The notes: generated from the letters alone by a model not told the origin. A stretch of DNA of 64,000 nucleotides from Luteibacter sp. 9135 (GCF_000745005.1 NZ_JQNB01000001.1:3961501-4025500), one strand, 5' to 3'; counted from the stretch's first letter, positions 21,252 through 32,973 are shown. A program made the numbers and translations.

Positions 21252-21562
21252 GTGGAGGGCTCGCCTGCGGCATCGCGTTGGGCCTCGAGCCTTGGCGTCT
21301 GGGAGCAAGAGCCGGCGGGTGCCACCCTCGGGGCCACGCCTGCGACGACCCGTCAATGAAGGGCCGCGTGCGCGTCCGTTTATTGATTGCCCTTCGGGCC
21401 GGGTCGGGCTTCGAAAGGGGGTTTTCGACTCGACATCCTGTCTCGCGAAAACGGCCGGCCGTCCTGGCCGGCCCCCTTCAGGCCTTGTCCGTTCGAATCC
21501 CTCGCCTGCGGCTACCGGCCACGAGGTGGCACCCGCCGGCTCTTTCGACGACTGAGGTTGCG
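21252..21562 (+). repeat. Long palindromic repeat element, copy A
   Basis: The core at 21308-21543 (236 bp) is bounded by a perfect 19-bp inverted repeat, AGAGCCGGCGGGTGCCACC at 21308-21326 and its complement at 21525-21543. Homology with copy B (opposite orientation, 22960-23267) continues about 55 bases beyond the left arm and 19 beyond the right arm. The interior is GC-rich with nested hairpins and has no credible gene. The remaining bases to 21656 show nothing else. Confidence 0.8.
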
Positions 21563-21656
21563 TGTGGGAAAGGCTAAGAGCTGGGTTTCGCTTCGTTGCT
21601 GGGAACGCTCGCTTGGCTGATGCGCACGGCATCGGTCGCCTTAGGTACGTCGAGGG

Positions 21657-21679
21657 TTCGCGCACGTGCGTGCGCTCCT
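21657..21679. repeat. REP palindrome split by IS110 copy 2 (left part)
   Basis: A reverse REP with an altered loop. Its CTAC head is interrupted after CT at 21678-21679; the missing AC is found at 22826-22827, right after the element. Confidence 0.8.
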
Positions 21680-21699
21680 TATTTGTCCCGATTGCGCGA

Positions 21700-22808
<1,109 letters not shown>

Positions 22809-22878
22809 GGGTGGACACAGTTGCTACCCATGCGGCGGATCAGGCGTTGGATATGCCACAACCTGTCCTATCCCTGGG

Positions 22879-22902
22879 GTAGGAACCCACGATGTGGGCG
22901 AA
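22879..22902. repeat. REP palindrome, compensatory stem variant
   Basis: A forward REP with the stem changed to CCCAC/GTGGG while the loop (GAT) and head (GTAGGA) are kept. It is followed by AAAAGCCAACAAAGCG, which also follows the REP units near 9142 (diverged) and 26831. Bases 22828-22878 and 22903-22959 hold nothing else I can identify. Confidence 0.75.
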
Positions 22903-22959
22903 AAGCCAACAAAGCGACGACGCCATACCCCGCACCTCTGCGACCGCTCGCGTCACAAC

Positions 22960-23267
22960 CCACCTCAGTCTTGGAAAGAGCCGGCGGGTAGCCCCCTCGG
23001 TGCCGGTAGCCGCAGGCGAGGGATTCGCACAGATCAGGCCCGAAGGGGGCCGGCCAGGACGGCCGGCCGTTCTCGCGAGACAGGATGTCGAGTCGAGAAC
23101 CCCTGTGCGAAGCCCGACCCGGGCCCGAAGGGCCATAAGGATACGGCCGCGCCAGCGGCCCTTCCTTAGCGGGTCGCCGTAGGCGTGGCACCGAGGGGGC
23201 TACCCGCCGGCTCTTGCCCCAAGGCGCCAAGGCCCAACGCGATGCCGAAGGCGAGCCCTCCCCCCAA
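22960..23267 (-). repeat. Long palindromic repeat element, copy B
   Basis: The core at 22977-23214 (238 bp) is bounded by a perfect 28-bp inverted repeat (22977-23004 and 23187-23214) that begins with the same AGAGCCGGCGGGT as copy A. Next to it the arms read AGCCCC in place of A's GCCACC, on both arms. It is inverted relative to copy A. No credible coding region is present. Confidence 0.8.
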
Positions 23268-23276
23268 ACGCCCTGA

Positions 23277-23310
23277 ACGAAAAAAACCCGGCGCCTCGCA
23301 GCGCCGGGTT
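23277..23310 (-). terminator. Terminator after pnp
   Basis: AACCCGGCGC at 23285-23294 pairs with GCGCCGGGTT at 23301-23310 around a six-base loop. The minus-strand transcript then runs into a T-tract (A-run 23280-23286 on the plus strand). Confidence 0.88.
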
Positions 23311-23333
23311 CTTCATGCGTCGATGGCGACAGA

Positions 23334-25439
23334 TCAGCCGGTGACGTTTTCGTCTTCGGTAACGGCCTTCATCGACAGGCGGATGCGGCCCTGCTTGTCG
23401 ACTTCCAGCACCTTGACCTTGACGATGTCGCCTTCCTTGAGCTTGTCGGAGACCTTCTCGACGCGCTCGCTGGAAATCTGCGACACGTGCACCAGACCAT
23501 CCTTGCCCGGCATGATCGTGACGAATGCGCCGAAGTCCATCAGCTTGGCGACCTTGCCCTCGTAGATGCGACCCGGCTCGACGTCCGACACGATCTGCTC
23601 GATGCGCTTGCGGGCGGCTTCGGCCGCTTCGCGGTTGACCGAGGCGATCACGACGTTGCCGTCGTCGGTGATGTCGATGGTGGTGCCGGTCTCTTCCGTG
23701 ATCGAACGGATGGTGGCGCCACCCTTGCCGATCACTTCGCGGATCTTGTCCGGGTGGATCTTGATGGTCAGCAGGCGCGGTGCGAACTCGCTCATTTCCG
23801 AGCGGGCTTCGGTGATGCACTTGGCCATCTCGCCGAGGATGTGCAGGCGACCACGCTTGGCCTGGGCCAGCGCCGTGCGCATGATTTCCTCGGTGATGCC
23901 GTCGACCTTGATGTCCATCTGCAGCGCGGACACGCCATCGGCGGTACCGGCCACCTTGAAGTCCATGTCGCCGAGGTGATCTTCGTCACCGAGGATGTCG
24001 GAGAGCACGACGAAGTCGTTGCCTTCCTTCACCAGGCCCATGGCGATACCGGCGACCGGCGACTTCAGCGGAACGCCCGCGTCCATCATGGCCAGCGACG
24101 AACCGCAGACCGACGCCATCGACGAGGAACCGTTCGACTCGGTGATTTCCGAGACGACGCGGACGACGTACGGGAACTCTTCGATCGTCGGCTTGACGGC
24201 CTGCACGCCGCGCTTGGCAAGACGGCCGTGGCCGATCTCGCGACGCTTCGGGCTACCGACGCGACCGGTTTCACCGACCGAGAACGGAGGGAAGTTGTAA
24301 TGGAACAGGAACGTGTCCTTCCACTCGCCTTCCGGCGCGTCGATGATCTGCGAGTCGCGCGTGGTGCCGAGCGTGGCGACCACCAGGGCCTGCGTTTCAC
24401 CGCGGGTGAAGAGCGCCGAACCGTGCGTGCGCGGCAGGACGCCGACGCGCACCGAGATCGGGCGGACGTCGTCGAGCTGGCGACCGTCGATACGGACCTT
24501 CGTGCTGAGCACGCCATCGCGCAGGGTGCGGTACTCGACTTCGCCGAAGGCGTTGCCGATGTCGCCATCGGTCCAGCCATTGGCTTCGGCGTCGGCAGCG
24601 ATGGCCGTCTTCACGTCGCTCTTGAGCGCGCTGATGACGTCACGACGGGCCAGCTTGTCGCGGATCTGGAAGGCTTCGGCGAAACGGTTGCCGACGGCGG
24701 CCTTGACCGCGTCGTACAGCGCCGTCTTGGCGACCGGGGCGTCCCACTTGAACGTCTTGACGCCGGCTTCGGCGACGAAGGCGTTGATCGTGTCGATCGC
24801 GGCCTGCATCTGCTGGTGGCCGAAGACCACCGAGCCGAGCATGACGTCTTCGCTGAGCAGCTTCGCTTCCGACTCGACCATCATCACGGCGCTGGAGGTG
24901 CCGGCCACGACGAGGTCGAGGTCGGAGGTCTTCAGCTGGGTGGCGGTCGGGTTGAGGATGTACTGGCCGTTGGCGTAACCGACGCGTGCCGCGCCGATCG
25001 GGCCCTTGAAGGGCACGCCGGCGAGCGACATGGCCGCCGAGGCGCCGAGCAGCGCCGGGATGTCACCATCCACTTCCGGGTTCAGCGAGACGACCTGGGC
25101 GATGACCTGGATCTCGTTGCGGAACTCTTCCGGGAACAGCGGACGAAGCGGACGATCGATGAGGCGCGAAGTCAGCGTCTCCTTCTCGGTCGGACGGCCT
25201 TCGCGCTTGAAGAAGCCACCCGGAATGCGACCCGCGGAGTAGAACTTCTCCATGTAGTCGACCGTGAGGGGGAAGAAGTCCTGGCCTTCGCGCGCCTTGG
25301 GCGCTGCGACGACCGTCACCAGGACGACCGTGCCGCCCATGCTGACCATGACCGCACCGGAGGCCTGCCGGGCGATTTCGCCCGTCTCCAGTGTGACTTC
25401 GTGAGAACCGTACTGGAATGACTTGGTTACTTTCGCCAC
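23334..25439 (-). CDS. pnp: Polyribonucleotide nucleotidyltransferase
   Basis: PNPase is a phosphorolytic 3'-5' exoribonuclease and a degradosome component. The 701 residues have two RNase PH domains (about 10-220 and 310-545) joined by a helical segment, then KH ([19 protein letters not shown], about 555-610) and S1 domains ([18 protein letters not shown], about 622-690). GTG at 25439 follows a strong GAGGAGAG ribosome site. It is last in the rimP-to-pnp series and ends at a strong terminator. Confidence 0.97.
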   Translation of the reverse strand: MAKVTKSFQYGSHEVTLETGEIARQASGAVMVSMGGTVVLVTVVAAPKAREGQDFFPLTVDYMEKFYSAGRIPGGFFKREGRPTEKETLTSRLIDRPLRPLFPEEFRNEIQVIAQVVSLNPEVDGDIPALLGASAAMSLAGVPFKGPIGAARVGYANGQYILNPTATQLKTSDLDLVVAGTSSAVMMVESEAKLLSEDVMLGSVVFGHQQMQAAIDTINAFVAEAGVKTFKWDAPVAKTALYDAVKAAVGNRFAEAFQIRDKLARRDVISALKSDVKTAIAADAEANGWTDGDIGNAFGEVEYRTLRDGVLSTKVRIDGRQLDDVRPISVRVGVLPRTHGSALFTRGETQALVVATLGTTRDSQIIDAPEGEWKDTFLFHYNFPPFSVGETGRVGSPKRREIGHGRLAKRGVQAVKPTIEEFPYVVRVVSEITESNGSSSMASVCGSSLAMMDAGVPLKSPVAGIAMGLVKEGNDFVVLSDILGDEDHLGDMDFKVAGTADGVSALQMDIKVDGITEEIMRTALAQAKRGRLHILGEMAKCITEARSEMSEFAPRLLTIKIHPDKIREVIGKGGATIRSITEETGTTIDITDDGNVVIASVNREAAEAARKRIEQIVSDVEPGRIYEGKVAKLMDFGAFVTIMPGKDGLVHVSQISSERVEKVSDKLKEGDIVKVKVLEVDKQGRIRLSMKAVTEDENVTG

Positions 25440-25469
25440 TTCGATCTCTCCTCGTCCTGTTCCGGTGGT

Positions 25470-25736
25470 TTAGCGGCGCAGGCCGAGGCGTTCGATCAGG
25501 GTCTGGTAGCGAGCGAGATCGCTCTTCTTCAGATAGGCCAGCAGCTTCTTGCGCTGATTGACCATCTTGAGCAGACCGCGACGCGAGTGGTGGTCCTGCT
25601 TGTGTGCTGCGAAGTGCTCCTGCAGCGCGGTGATATTGGCGGACAGCAGGGCGACCTGGACTTCCGACGAGCCGGTGTCGTTCTCTTTGCGGCCGAAATC
25701 CTTGATGATCTGACCGGTCTGTTCAGGAGTAAGCAT
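25470..25736 (-). CDS. rpsO: 30S ribosomal protein S15
   Basis: The 88-residue S15 binds 16S rRNA early in assembly of the 30S platform. The sequence is canonical, with the conserved [14 protein letters not shown] region (here [21 protein letters not shown]) and the C-terminal LIERLGLRR. It lies between truB and pnp, the usual order. A large inverted repeat in its leader may mediate feedback control by S15. Confidence 0.98.
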   Translation of the reverse strand: MLTPEQTGQIIKDFGRKENDTGSSEVQVALLSANITALQEHFAAHKQDHHSRRGLLKMVNQRKKLLAYLKKSDLARYQTLIERLGLRR

Positions 25737-25751
25737 GTGTATCGATTCCTT

Positions 25752-25816
25752 AAAAGCGGATGCGAGACTTGCGCAACCTCAACGGCTACCGATGAAGTTG
25801 CGCAAGCCTCGCTTTT
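25752..25816 (-). promoter_or_regulatory. Structured rpsO leader
   Basis: CTTGCGCAAC at 25768-25777 pairs perfectly with GTTGCGCAAG at 25797-25806. It is extended by GCGAG/CTCGC (25762-25766, 25808-25812) and AAAA/TTTT at the base. The structure lies 16-80 bases before rpsO. It could be the truB terminator, an S15 autoregulatory leader, or both. S15 leaders are known in several bacterial groups but have different structures. Confidence 0.55.
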
Positions 25817-25879
25817 GAATGAAAGCTGTTAAACGAGCACGTAATTGTAACGTCCTGCGCGTAGCGGCAACAAGCCCGT

Positions 25880-26797
25880 TCACACGGGTGGCAGATTGAA
25901 GCCCCGAAGCACCCTCAGCACGCCATCTTCGCCGGTTTCGCCCAGCGCCATCAGACGCCCATCGGCGCCCCAGACACCGCAGCGGCCGGGCGCCACGCCC
26001 TGCCCCAGCGGCACCGGCTGGCCGAAACCGAGGACACGGGTCTGCTCCGGATCGAGTTCCACCCGGGGAATATGGCTGAGGCCGGCGGCCACCGGCAGGA
26101 TCAGGGCCTCGAGCGGGTCGGGACCGGTCTCGACGGCGTCGCGCAACTGGTCGAGGGTGACCATGGTGGGCGCCATGAACGGTTCGACCCAGAGCCGGCG
26201 CAGGGCGGTCAGGTGCGCCCCGCAGCCCAGGTGGGCGCCGAAATCCACCGCCAGGCTGCGTACGTAGGTGCCCGAGCCGCACTCCACATGGAGCCGAACG
26301 GTGTCGCCCTGGCGTTCGATCACCTCGAGCCGGTAGACGTCCACCTCGCGGGCCGGCACGTCCACGGCCTCGCCGCGACGCGCACGCACGTAGAGCGGCA
26401 CGCCATCCTGCTTGATCGCCGAATACGCGGGAGGAACCTGCACGATGTGCCCGCGCAGGGGGGCCAGCGCCGCTTCGATCGTCGCGTCGTCCAGCGGCGG
26501 CACCGGCCGCGTCTCGACGATGTCGCCTTCCAGGTCCGCCGTAGTCGTGGTCGCGCCCAGGCGCACCTCGGCCTCATAGGCCTTGCGCGAGCCCAGCAGC
26601 CAGCCGGCGATCTTGGTCGCTTCGCCGAAGCAAAGCGGCAACAGCCCCGTAGCAAGCGGATCGAGGCTGCCGGTGTGGCCGCCCTTGGCCGCGCCAACCA
26701 GCCGGCGCGCCGTCTGCAACGCCTGGTTGGAACTGAGGCCCAGCGGCTTGTCCAGGAGGAGGATGCCGTGGATGTCGAGGAAGGTTCGGCGTGTCAT
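25880..26797 (-). CDS. truB: tRNA pseudouridine-55 synthase
   Basis: TruB isomerises U55 in the T-loop of tRNAs. The 305 residues show the N-terminal GILLLDKPLGLSSNQALQ and the catalytic aspartate in GGHTGSLDPLATGLLPLCFGEATK (near D46), followed by the C-terminal PUA-like part. ATG at 26797 was chosen because the upstream frame only reads through a REP palindrome. It belongs to the rbfA-truB-rpsO-pnp series but is separated from rbfA by a 237-base REP cluster. Confidence 0.96.
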   Translation of the reverse strand: MTRRTFLDIHGILLLDKPLGLSSNQALQTARRLVGAAKGGHTGSLDPLATGLLPLCFGEATKIAGWLLGSRKAYEAEVRLGATTTTADLEGDIVETRPVPPLDDATIEAALAPLRGHIVQVPPAYSAIKQDGVPLYVRARRGEAVDVPAREVDVYRLEVIERQGDTVRLHVECGSGTYVRSLAVDFGAHLGCGAHLTALRRLWVEPFMAPTMVTLDQLRDAVETGPDPLEALILPVAAGLSHIPRVELDPEQTRVLGFGQPVPLGQGVAPGRCGVWGADGRLMALGETGEDGVLRVLRGFNLPPV

Positions 26798-26807
26798 AAA
26801 AGAACAT

Positions 26808-27003
26808 GTAGGAGCGCACGATGTGCGCGAAAAGCCAACAAAGCGGCGACGCAGCACCCCTAACCCTTGCGCGAAGCCAACAAAGCGGCGACGCGGCGCC
26901 CCACCCTATCGCGAGCCCGACGCGGCACCCAACCCTATCCCGAACCAGACGCAGCACCCCACCCCATCACGAGACCTGGATCGCGCACATCGTGCGCTCC
27001 TAC
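26808..27003. repeat. REP pair with internal direct repeats between truB and rbfA
   Basis: A forward REP at 26808-26830 and a reverse REP at 26981-27003 point heads outward. The 150-base spacer contains a 19-base direct repeat (26834-26852 and 26876-26894, GCCAACAAAGCGGCGACGC) and several degenerate copies of a GACGC(A/G)GCACCCCA unit. It lies within a cluster that is normally co-transcribed, so it may affect mRNA processing. Confidence 0.85.
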
Positions 27004-27034
27004 GGGCGGGGTGGGTTTGGTTGGGGCGAGTGGA

Positions 27035-27409
27035 TCAGGTTTCGTCGGCCGGGTCGGCGGGCGGGACGGGGTTTTCGCGCAGGAGGCGCTCGATGCGTTC
27101 GCCGTTGTCGACCGACTCGTCGTATTTGAACTTCAGCTGGGGCACCTTGCGCAGGATCATCGATTTGGACAGCGAATGACGAAACTCGGGAGCGAATTCC
27201 TTCAACGCCTTGACCACTTCGGCGGACTGATCCGGCATGAGCGCGGTGACCCACACGGTGGCCCAGTCGAGGTCGCGGGTTACTTCCACGTCGGACACGC
27301 TGACCGAGGGCAGCGCGTGGTCGCGCACGGCGGCGTGGACCAGTTCGCCGATTTCGCGGCGGAGCTGGGCGGACACACGGTCGGTGCGCTTGAAATCACG
27401 GGACGGCAT
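27035..27409 (-). CDS. rbfA: 30S ribosome-binding factor A
   Basis: RbfA assists late 30S maturation by binding near the 16S 5' helix. The 124-residue protein has the typical start (PSRDFKRTDRVSAQLRREIGE), a KH-like central fold (SVSVSDVEVTRDLDWATVWV) and the C-terminal region KVPQLKFKYDESVDNGERIE. ATG at 27409 was chosen by homology; the open frame upstream runs into the infB terminator. It follows infB in the usual order. Confidence 0.95.
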   Translation of the reverse strand: MPSRDFKRTDRVSAQLRREIGELVHAAVRDHALPSVSVSDVEVTRDLDWATVWVTALMPDQSAEVVKALKEFAPEFRHSLSKSMILRKVPQLKFKYDESVDNGERIERLLRENPVPPADPADET

Positions 27410-27443
27410 ATCCGCCTCCAGTTTTAATAGGGTGCATAAACGC

Positions 27444-27474
27444 ATAAAGCCTCCCCGGCGTGAGCCGGGGAGGC
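27444..27474 (-). terminator. Hairpin between infB and rbfA
   Basis: GCCTCCCCGGC at 27449-27459 pairs with GCCGGGGAGGC at 27464-27474 around a GTGA loop. On the minus strand it is followed by TTTATG, a weak U-tract. It probably attenuates rather than fully stops transcription from infB into rbfA. Confidence 0.65.
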
Positions 27475-27487
27475 GCATTGCCCGCTT

Positions 27488-30403
27488 TTACAGCGTGCGC
27501 GGCACTTCGATACGCTCGAAGCACTCGATCTGGTCGCCGACCTTCACGTCGTTGTACTGCTTCACCGCGATACCGCATTCCATGCCGTTGCGGACTTCGT
27601 CGACGAGTTCCTTGAAGCGGCGCAGCGATTCCAGTTCACCCTGGAACACCACCACGTTGTCGCGCAGCACGCGGATCGGCTTGGAGCGCTTCACGAGGCC
27701 CTCGGTGATCATGCAGCCTGCGACCGCGCCGAACTTCGACGAACGGAACACGTCGCGGACCTGCGCGATACCGATGATCTCTTCGCGGATCTCCACGCCC
27801 AGGAGGCCGGAGGCCGCCTGCTTCACCTGGTCGATGACGTCGTAGATGATCGAGAAGTAACGGACATCCAGGCCGTTGGTATCGATCACCTTGCGTGCCG
27901 AGGCATCGGCACGGACGTTGAAGCCGATGACCAGCGCCTTGGAGGCCGCCGCCAGCGTGGCTTCGGACTCGGTGATGCCGCCCACGCCGGACGAGATCAC
28001 GTTCACCTTGACCAGTTCGTTGCCGATCTGGGTGAGCGAATCGCGCAGCGCCTCGACCGAACCCTGCACATCGGCCTTGACCAGGATGTTGAGGGTCTGC
28101 TGGCCCTGGCCCTGGCCCATCTGCGCCATGATGTCTTCCAGGCGGTTGGACTTCGAGACCAGGCGGGTTTCGCGACGCTTGAGCAGACGCTCGGCCGCCA
28201 CTTCGCGGGCCAGGCGCTCGTCCTTCACGGCGACGAAGTCGTCACCCGATTCCGGCACGCCGGACAGACCCAGCACCTGCACGGGGATCGACGGACCGGC
28301 TTCGTTGACCTGCTTGCCGGTTTCGTCCACCAGCGCGCGCATGCGGCCGTATTCGACACCGCAGACGACGAAGTCGCCCTTTTTCAGCGTGCCTTGCTGC
28401 ACCAGCACCGTGGCCACCGGACCGCGACCGCGGTCGAGGCTGGATTCGATCACGACACCCGAGGCGCGGCCATCGGCCACGGCCTTGAGCTCCATGACTT
28501 CGGCCTGGATCGAGATGGCGTCGAGCAGCGCATCGACGCCGTCGCCCGTCTTCGCCGAAAGCGGCACGAACGGGGTGTCGCCGCCCCACTCTTCAGGGAT
28601 GACTTCAAGAAGGCCGAGGCCCTGCTTGACGTTGTCCGGGTTGGCGCCGGACTTGTCCATCTTGTTGACCGCGACGATCAGCGGCACCTTGGCGGCGCGC
28701 GCGTGCTTCACGGCTTCCTGAGTCTGCGGCATGACGCCGTCGTCGGCGGCCACCACCAGCACCACGATATCCGTGGACTGCGCACCGCGAGCACGCATCG
28801 ACGTGAACGCCGCATGGCCCGGGGTGTCGAGGAAGGTGATGACGCCACGGCTGGTCTCGACGTGGTACGCGCCGATGTGCTGCGTGATACCACCGGCTTC
28901 GCCCGAGGCGACCTTGGTGCGACGGATGTAATCCAGCAGCGAGGTCTTGCCGTGGTCGACATGGCCCATGATCGTGACGACGGGCGGACGCGTGACCTTG
29001 TCACCTTCCAGCTCCGCGTTCTGCGTATGCGTGGCAAGCGCGGCTTCGGCGTCGTTGTCGGTGGCACGGACCGGATTGTGGCCCAGTTCCTCGACGACCA
29101 GCGCGGCGGTGTCATGGTCGATCGTCTGGTTGATCGTGGCCATGACGCCCATCTTGAACAGCGCCTTGACCACCTCGGCACCCTTGACGGCCATCTTCTG
29201 GGCCAGCTCGGTCACGAGATTGTTGTCGCCGATCACGACGTCACGCACCACCGCGGCGGTGGGACGCGTGAAGCCGTGCGGACCACCCGAGGAGGCGTTG
29301 CCGCGCGATGCCGTCATGCGGCCGCGGTCCTTGCCGCCGCCACGCCGGTTGTTGCTGGACGAACGACGGGCGCGATCGGCATCGGACAGGTGCATTTCGC
29401 CACCGGCGAAGCGCTTGCCGCCGGCGTCGCGATCGTTACGACCACCACCGCCGCCGGGCGAGCCACCGCCACCGCCGTGCTTGGGACGGGCATTGCCACG
29501 GGTGTCGTTGGCGGCCGCCACGGCGCCGGGCGCCGGACGAGGCGCCGGCGCGGCGGCACGCGCCGCGGCCGGTGCCGGGGCAGCAGCCACCGGTGCCGGT
29601 GCGGGAGCGGGCGGCGGCGGCGGAACCGGCTTGGACACCACACGCTCGCGCTTACGCGGCTCGTGGATGCGCGGCAGGATCATGCCGAGCTTGCGGTTGT
29701 CGAGCTTGGCCGTCTGGTGGGTCGGCAAGCCGTCCTCACCCAACGCCGCGGGTGCGGGCTGCGTGACATCGGACACGGTGGCATCGGGCGCGGCATCCGC
29801 CGGTGCCGGAGCGGCCTCGGTCTGTGCGCGGGCGGCTTCCGCACGCGCATGCTGCTCGGCTTCTTCGGCCTGGCGACGCGACTCGGCGGCAGCGGCTTCC
29901 TGGCGGTGCGCTTCCGCCTCGGCTTCGCGACGGGCCGCTTCGGCCTGCTCGCGGCGCTCGGTTTCCTCGCGACGCTGCGATTCTTCCTGCTCGCGCTGGG
30001 CCTGCGATTCGGCCAGCTTGCGCACGGCGTCCTCGCGCTCCGGCTCGTGCGACGCATCTTCGGCGATGGCGCTGCGCTTGACGTACGTGCGCTTGGCGCG
30101 GACTTCGACGTTGACCGTCTTGGCCGGACCGGCGCCACGACCCGAGCCCGAGTTCACCTTCAGCTCGCCGACGGTGCGGCGCTTCAGGGTGATCTGGCGC
30201 GGCGACGTGCCTTCCCCTTCGGGAGCGGCATCGTTCTTGCCATGCGTGCGACGCAGGAAGCCCAGCAGTTTCACCTTTTCGGTGCTGCTGATGACCTGTT
30301 CCGCATCGGAAAATTTCATGCCGGCTTCGCCGAGCTGCCCGAGCAGCTTGTCGACCGGAAGGCCCAATTGATGGGCGAGTTGTTTGATAGTGACGTCCGA
30401 CAT
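27488..30403 (-). CDS. infB: Translation initiation factor IF-2
   Basis: This GTPase brings initiator tRNA to the 30S subunit and promotes subunit joining. The 971 residues start with the IF2 N-terminal domain ([20 protein letters not shown]). A long charged coiled-coil/Ala-rich stretch follows at about 120-215 and Pro/Ala and Gly-rich linkers at about 250-355. The G domain begins at about 471 with GHVDHGKT and continues DTPGHAAF and NKMD; domains III-IV bind fMet-tRNA. It is longer than E. coli IF2 because of the low-complexity linkers. Confidence 0.97.
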   Translation of the reverse strand: MSDVTIKQLAHQLGLPVDKLLGQLGEAGMKFSDAEQVISSTEKVKLLGFLRRTHGKNDAAPEGEGTSPRQITLKRRTVGELKVNSGSGRGAGPAKTVNVEVRAKRTYVKRSAIAEDASHEPEREDAVRKLAESQAQREQEESQRREETERREQAEAARREAEAEAHRQEAAAAESRRQAEEAEQHARAEAARAQTEAAPAPADAAPDATVSDVTQPAPAALGEDGLPTHQTAKLDNRKLGMILPRIHEPRKRERVVSKPVPPPPPAPAPAPVAAAPAPAAARAAAPAPRPAPGAVAAANDTRGNARPKHGGGGGSPGGGGGRNDRDAGGKRFAGGEMHLSDADRARRSSSNNRRGGGKDRGRMTASRGNASSGGPHGFTRPTAAVVRDVVIGDNNLVTELAQKMAVKGAEVVKALFKMGVMATINQTIDHDTAALVVEELGHNPVRATDNDAEAALATHTQNAELEGDKVTRPPVVTIMGHVDHGKTSLLDYIRRTKVASGEAGGITQHIGAYHVETSRGVITFLDTPGHAAFTSMRARGAQSTDIVVLVVAADDGVMPQTQEAVKHARAAKVPLIVAVNKMDKSGANPDNVKQGLGLLEVIPEEWGGDTPFVPLSAKTGDGVDALLDAISIQAEVMELKAVADGRASGVVIESSLDRGRGPVATVLVQQGTLKKGDFVVCGVEYGRMRALVDETGKQVNEAGPSIPVQVLGLSGVPESGDDFVAVKDERLAREVAAERLLKRRETRLVSKSNRLEDIMAQMGQGQGQQTLNILVKADVQGSVEALRDSLTQIGNELVKVNVISSGVGGITESEATLAAASKALVIGFNVRADASARKVIDTNGLDVRYFSIIYDVIDQVKQAASGLLGVEIREEIIGIAQVRDVFRSSKFGAVAGCMITEGLVKRSKPIRVLRDNVVVFQGELESLRRFKELVDEVRNGMECGIAVKQYNDVKVGDQIECFERIEVPRTL

Positions 30404-30536
30404 CGTTCTTTATTCTCCGCCGTTCCCGCGCGTAACCTTACGTGCCGACGATGACCCGTACGGCTGCCTCCATCCATGGCGGGAGACCTCGTGGCCTCCC
30501 TCGAGGCGTCCGTCCAGGACGCTTCCGGTCTCGCGC

Positions 30537-32051
30537 TTAACCACCTTTCTCCAGGCGGGCGATCATCGGGGCGCGCGCAGCCATGATCAGCTGCGATGCG
30601 CGCTCCTCCGTCATGCCTTCGATATCGATGAGCTCGTCGACGGCGAGGTCGCCCAGGTCGTCGAGCGTCTTAACACCACGATCCGCCAGCGCGATGGCGA
30701 TCGTTTCGTCCATACCATCCAGGCCGAGCAGTTCCTCGTCGACCGTGATTTCCTCGACGCCTTCCTCGGCCGCGAGTTCCTGCGTGAGCAGAGCGTCGCG
30801 GGCGCGGGCGCGGAGTTCCTCGACGATATCCTCGTCGAAGCCTTCCACTGCCAGCAGTTCACCGCTGGGCACATAGGCGATTTCTTCGATGGACGAGAAG
30901 CCTTCCTGCACCAGGATGCTGGCGATTTCCTCGTCCACTTCGAGCTTGTCCTGGAACAGGGCCAGGGCCGCGGCCTGCTCGGCCTCGGTCTTGGCCGTGA
31001 CCTGGTCCTGCGTCATCACGTTGAGCTGCCAGCCGGTGAGCTTGCTGGCCAGGCGCACGTTCTGGCCACCGCGGCCGATGGCCTGGGACAGCTTGTCCTC
31101 GGCCACCGCGATATCCATGGAGTGCTTTTCCTCGTCCATGATGATCGACTGGACTTCGGCCGGCGCCATGGCATTGATGACGTACTGCGCCTGGTTCTCG
31201 TGCCACAGGATGATGTCGACGCGCTCGCCGTTGAGCTCGTTGGACACGGCCTGCACACGCGAACCGCGCATGCCGATGCACGCGCCGATGGGATCGGTGC
31301 GGCTGTCGTGGGCCACCACGGCGATCTTGGCGCGATCGCCCGGATCGCGGGCGCAGCCCTTGATCTCGACCAGGCCCTGGCCGACTTCCGGCACTTCGAG
31401 CTTGAACAGTTCGATCATGAATTCCGGCGCGCTGCGCGACACGAACAGCTGCGGACCGCGGACTTCCGACTTCACTTCGTACAGGTAACCGCGAACGCGA
31501 TCGCCGACGCGGGCCGATTCGCGCGGAATCGTCTTGTCGCGTGGGATGAACGCCTCGGCGTTGCTGCCCAGGTCGAGGTAGACGTTGCCGCGCTCCACGC
31601 GCTTGACGATGCCGGTGACCAGTTCGCCGACGCGATCGACGAAGGCGTCGACCACCTGCTGGCGCTCGGCTTCGCGCACGCGCTGCACGATGACCTGCTT
31701 GGCGGCCTGCGCGGCGATGCGGCCGAACTCGGCGTTCTCGATCTGGTGCTCGATCCAGCCACCGACCTCGGCCACTTCGCCTTCGCCGGCTTCGTCCTGG
31801 GCGTCCATCAGGCGGATCTGGAAGGACGGATCTTCCATCTCGCCGTCGTCCTCGATGATCTCCCAGCGACGGAAGGTCTCGTAATCGCCCGTGTTGCGGT
31901 CGATTTCGACCCGGATGTCCGGATCCTCATCGGGGTAGCGCTTCTTCGCGGCCGAGGCCAGCGCCGCTTCCATGGCGTCGAAAATGACTTCGCGCGGTAC
32001 GCCTTTTTCATTGGCGACCGCGTCGACTACCAGCAAAAGTTCTTTGCTCAT
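30537..32051 (-). CDS. nusA: Transcription termination/antitermination protein NusA
   Basis: NusA modulates pausing, termination and antitermination by RNA polymerase. The 504 residues contain the N-terminal RNAP-binding domain (about 1-125), an S1 domain ([20 protein letters not shown], about 135-200), two KH domains (about 230-345, with [19 protein letters not shown] and [17 protein letters not shown]) and two C-terminal acidic repeats with helix-hairpin-helix character. ATG at 32051 gives the standard N-terminus. The 133-base gap to infB holds no feature I recognise. Confidence 0.97.
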   Translation of the reverse strand: MSKELLLVVDAVANEKGVPREVIFDAMEAALASAAKKRYPDEDPDIRVEIDRNTGDYETFRRWEIIEDDGEMEDPSFQIRLMDAQDEAGEGEVAEVGGWIEHQIENAEFGRIAAQAAKQVIVQRVREAERQQVVDAFVDRVGELVTGIVKRVERGNVYLDLGSNAEAFIPRDKTIPRESARVGDRVRGYLYEVKSEVRGPQLFVSRSAPEFMIELFKLEVPEVGQGLVEIKGCARDPGDRAKIAVVAHDSRTDPIGACIGMRGSRVQAVSNELNGERVDIILWHENQAQYVINAMAPAEVQSIIMDEEKHSMDIAVAEDKLSQAIGRGGQNVRLASKLTGWQLNVMTQDQVTAKTEAEQAAALALFQDKLEVDEEIASILVQEGFSSIEEIAYVPSGELLAVEGFDEDIVEELRARARDALLTQELAAEEGVEEITVDEELLGLDGMDETIAIALADRGVKTLDDLGDLAVDELIDIEGMTEERASQLIMAARAPMIARLEKGG

Positions 32052-32095
32052 TGCCGCTACTCCCGTAAGGATGCCCCGAGGCACCCCATCAATCG

Positions 32096-32641
32096 TTATT
32101 TAGGTTTCTTGCCGCCCGGCGTGGGCTTCGGCTGCGGCGCATAGCCGAGTGCCACCCAGTCGGGAACCACGCGGGCGCTTTCGACGTCCGCATGCTCGAA
32201 TTCGAATCGGCCCGCATCGCCCTCGACCACAATGTGCTCGCCGGCGACGTCCATGACCTTGCCTTTCAGGCGCCGGCGCCCCTCGATCGGGGCCCTCAGC
32301 AGCACCTTGACCTCCTGGCCGCTCACGCGGGCGAACTGCTCCGCCGTGAACAGGGGACGGTCGATACCGGGGGAAGAGACCTCCAGTACATAGTTGCCAG
32401 GAATCGGGTCTTCAACATCCAGGTACGCGGAGAACTCGCGACTGGCGGCTTCGCAGTCCTCGACGGTGACCTCGACGGACTGCTCGGCCGCTTCGCGACG
32501 CTCGCGTTCGGCAGCCAGCACCTCGAGATAGACGCGCAGCGTGATCTGCCCATCCGAGGGCCCGAAATCCATGCCCAGCACTTCGAGGCCCAGTTCGGCC
32601 ACGATGTCTGAAAAGCGTTGTGAAAGTGCGTTTGTATCCAC
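32096..32641 (-). CDS. rimP: Ribosome maturation factor RimP
   Basis: RimP assists early 30S assembly. The 181 residues include the conserved segments [31 protein letters not shown] and [20 protein letters not shown]. About 15 extra charged residues ([13 protein letters not shown]) sit after the first beta strands, making it longer than E. coli RimP. GTG at 32641 aligns with family N-termini; an upstream ATG at 32725 would add 28 unrelated residues. It is the first gene of the rimP-nusA-infB series. Confidence 0.93.
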   Translation of the reverse strand: MDTNALSQRFSDIVAELGLEVLGMDFGPSDGQITLRVYLEVLAAERERREAAEQSVEVTVEDCEAASREFSAYLDVEDPIPGNYVLEVSSPGIDRPLFTAEQFARVSGQEVKVLLRAPIEGRRRLKGKVMDVAGEHIVVEGDAGRFEFEHADVESARVVPDWVALGYAPQPKPTPGGKKPK

Positions 32642-32800
32642 GTTACCTGCGGTATTTTCCGGTCGCCAGAAACAAGAAAAGGGCGCGAACGGCCCCTTCC
32701 TTTCGTTCGCCGATGTATCCGACACTTTCCTCCCGCGTACGCCGCGATGCCCTGACGGCGCTCACGAAAATGACGCAGGACGCCTCCGTGCGCCCAACAA

Positions 32801-32825
32801 AAAAGCCTCACGAGGAGGCTTTCTT
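32801..32825 (-). terminator. Terminator/attenuator in the rimP leader
   Basis: AAGCCTC at 32803-32809 pairs with GAGGCTT at 32815-32821. On the minus strand the hairpin is followed by a run of T. It lies 160 bases before rimP and points toward it, with no gene directly upstream, so it may attenuate the rimP-nusA-infB operon. The sequence between it and the GIY-YIG-like gene holds only the candidate promoter listed next. Confidence 0.6.
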
Positions 32826-32899
32826 GTAAAAAGAAAGTTCCTTGAAGCCACCTGCGGTGAGAGGCCGAAGCCCTTGCCGATGGTGCTTAAGATTCACTG

Positions 32900-32929
32900 A
32901 GTCTATCGTATTTACCGGTGCCCGCGCAA
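32900..32929 (-). promoter_or_regulatory. Candidate promoter for the rimP-nusA-infB operon
   Basis: On the minus strand TTGCGC (32924-32929) and TAGACT (32900-32905) are separated by 18 bases, each 4 of 6 matches. This would place the attenuator-like hairpin at 32801-32825 inside the leader. Tentative. Confidence 0.35.
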
Positions 32930-32973
32930 GGTCGGCGACGCCCCGACGACACGGCTCCGGGATACTGGACGGC

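Noticed and set aside
21308..21543. Coding interpretation of the palindromic repeat (several open frames in copies A and B)
   Set aside because: The frames differ between copies and are broken by small insertions, while the palindromic arms are preserved; structure rather than protein is conserved.
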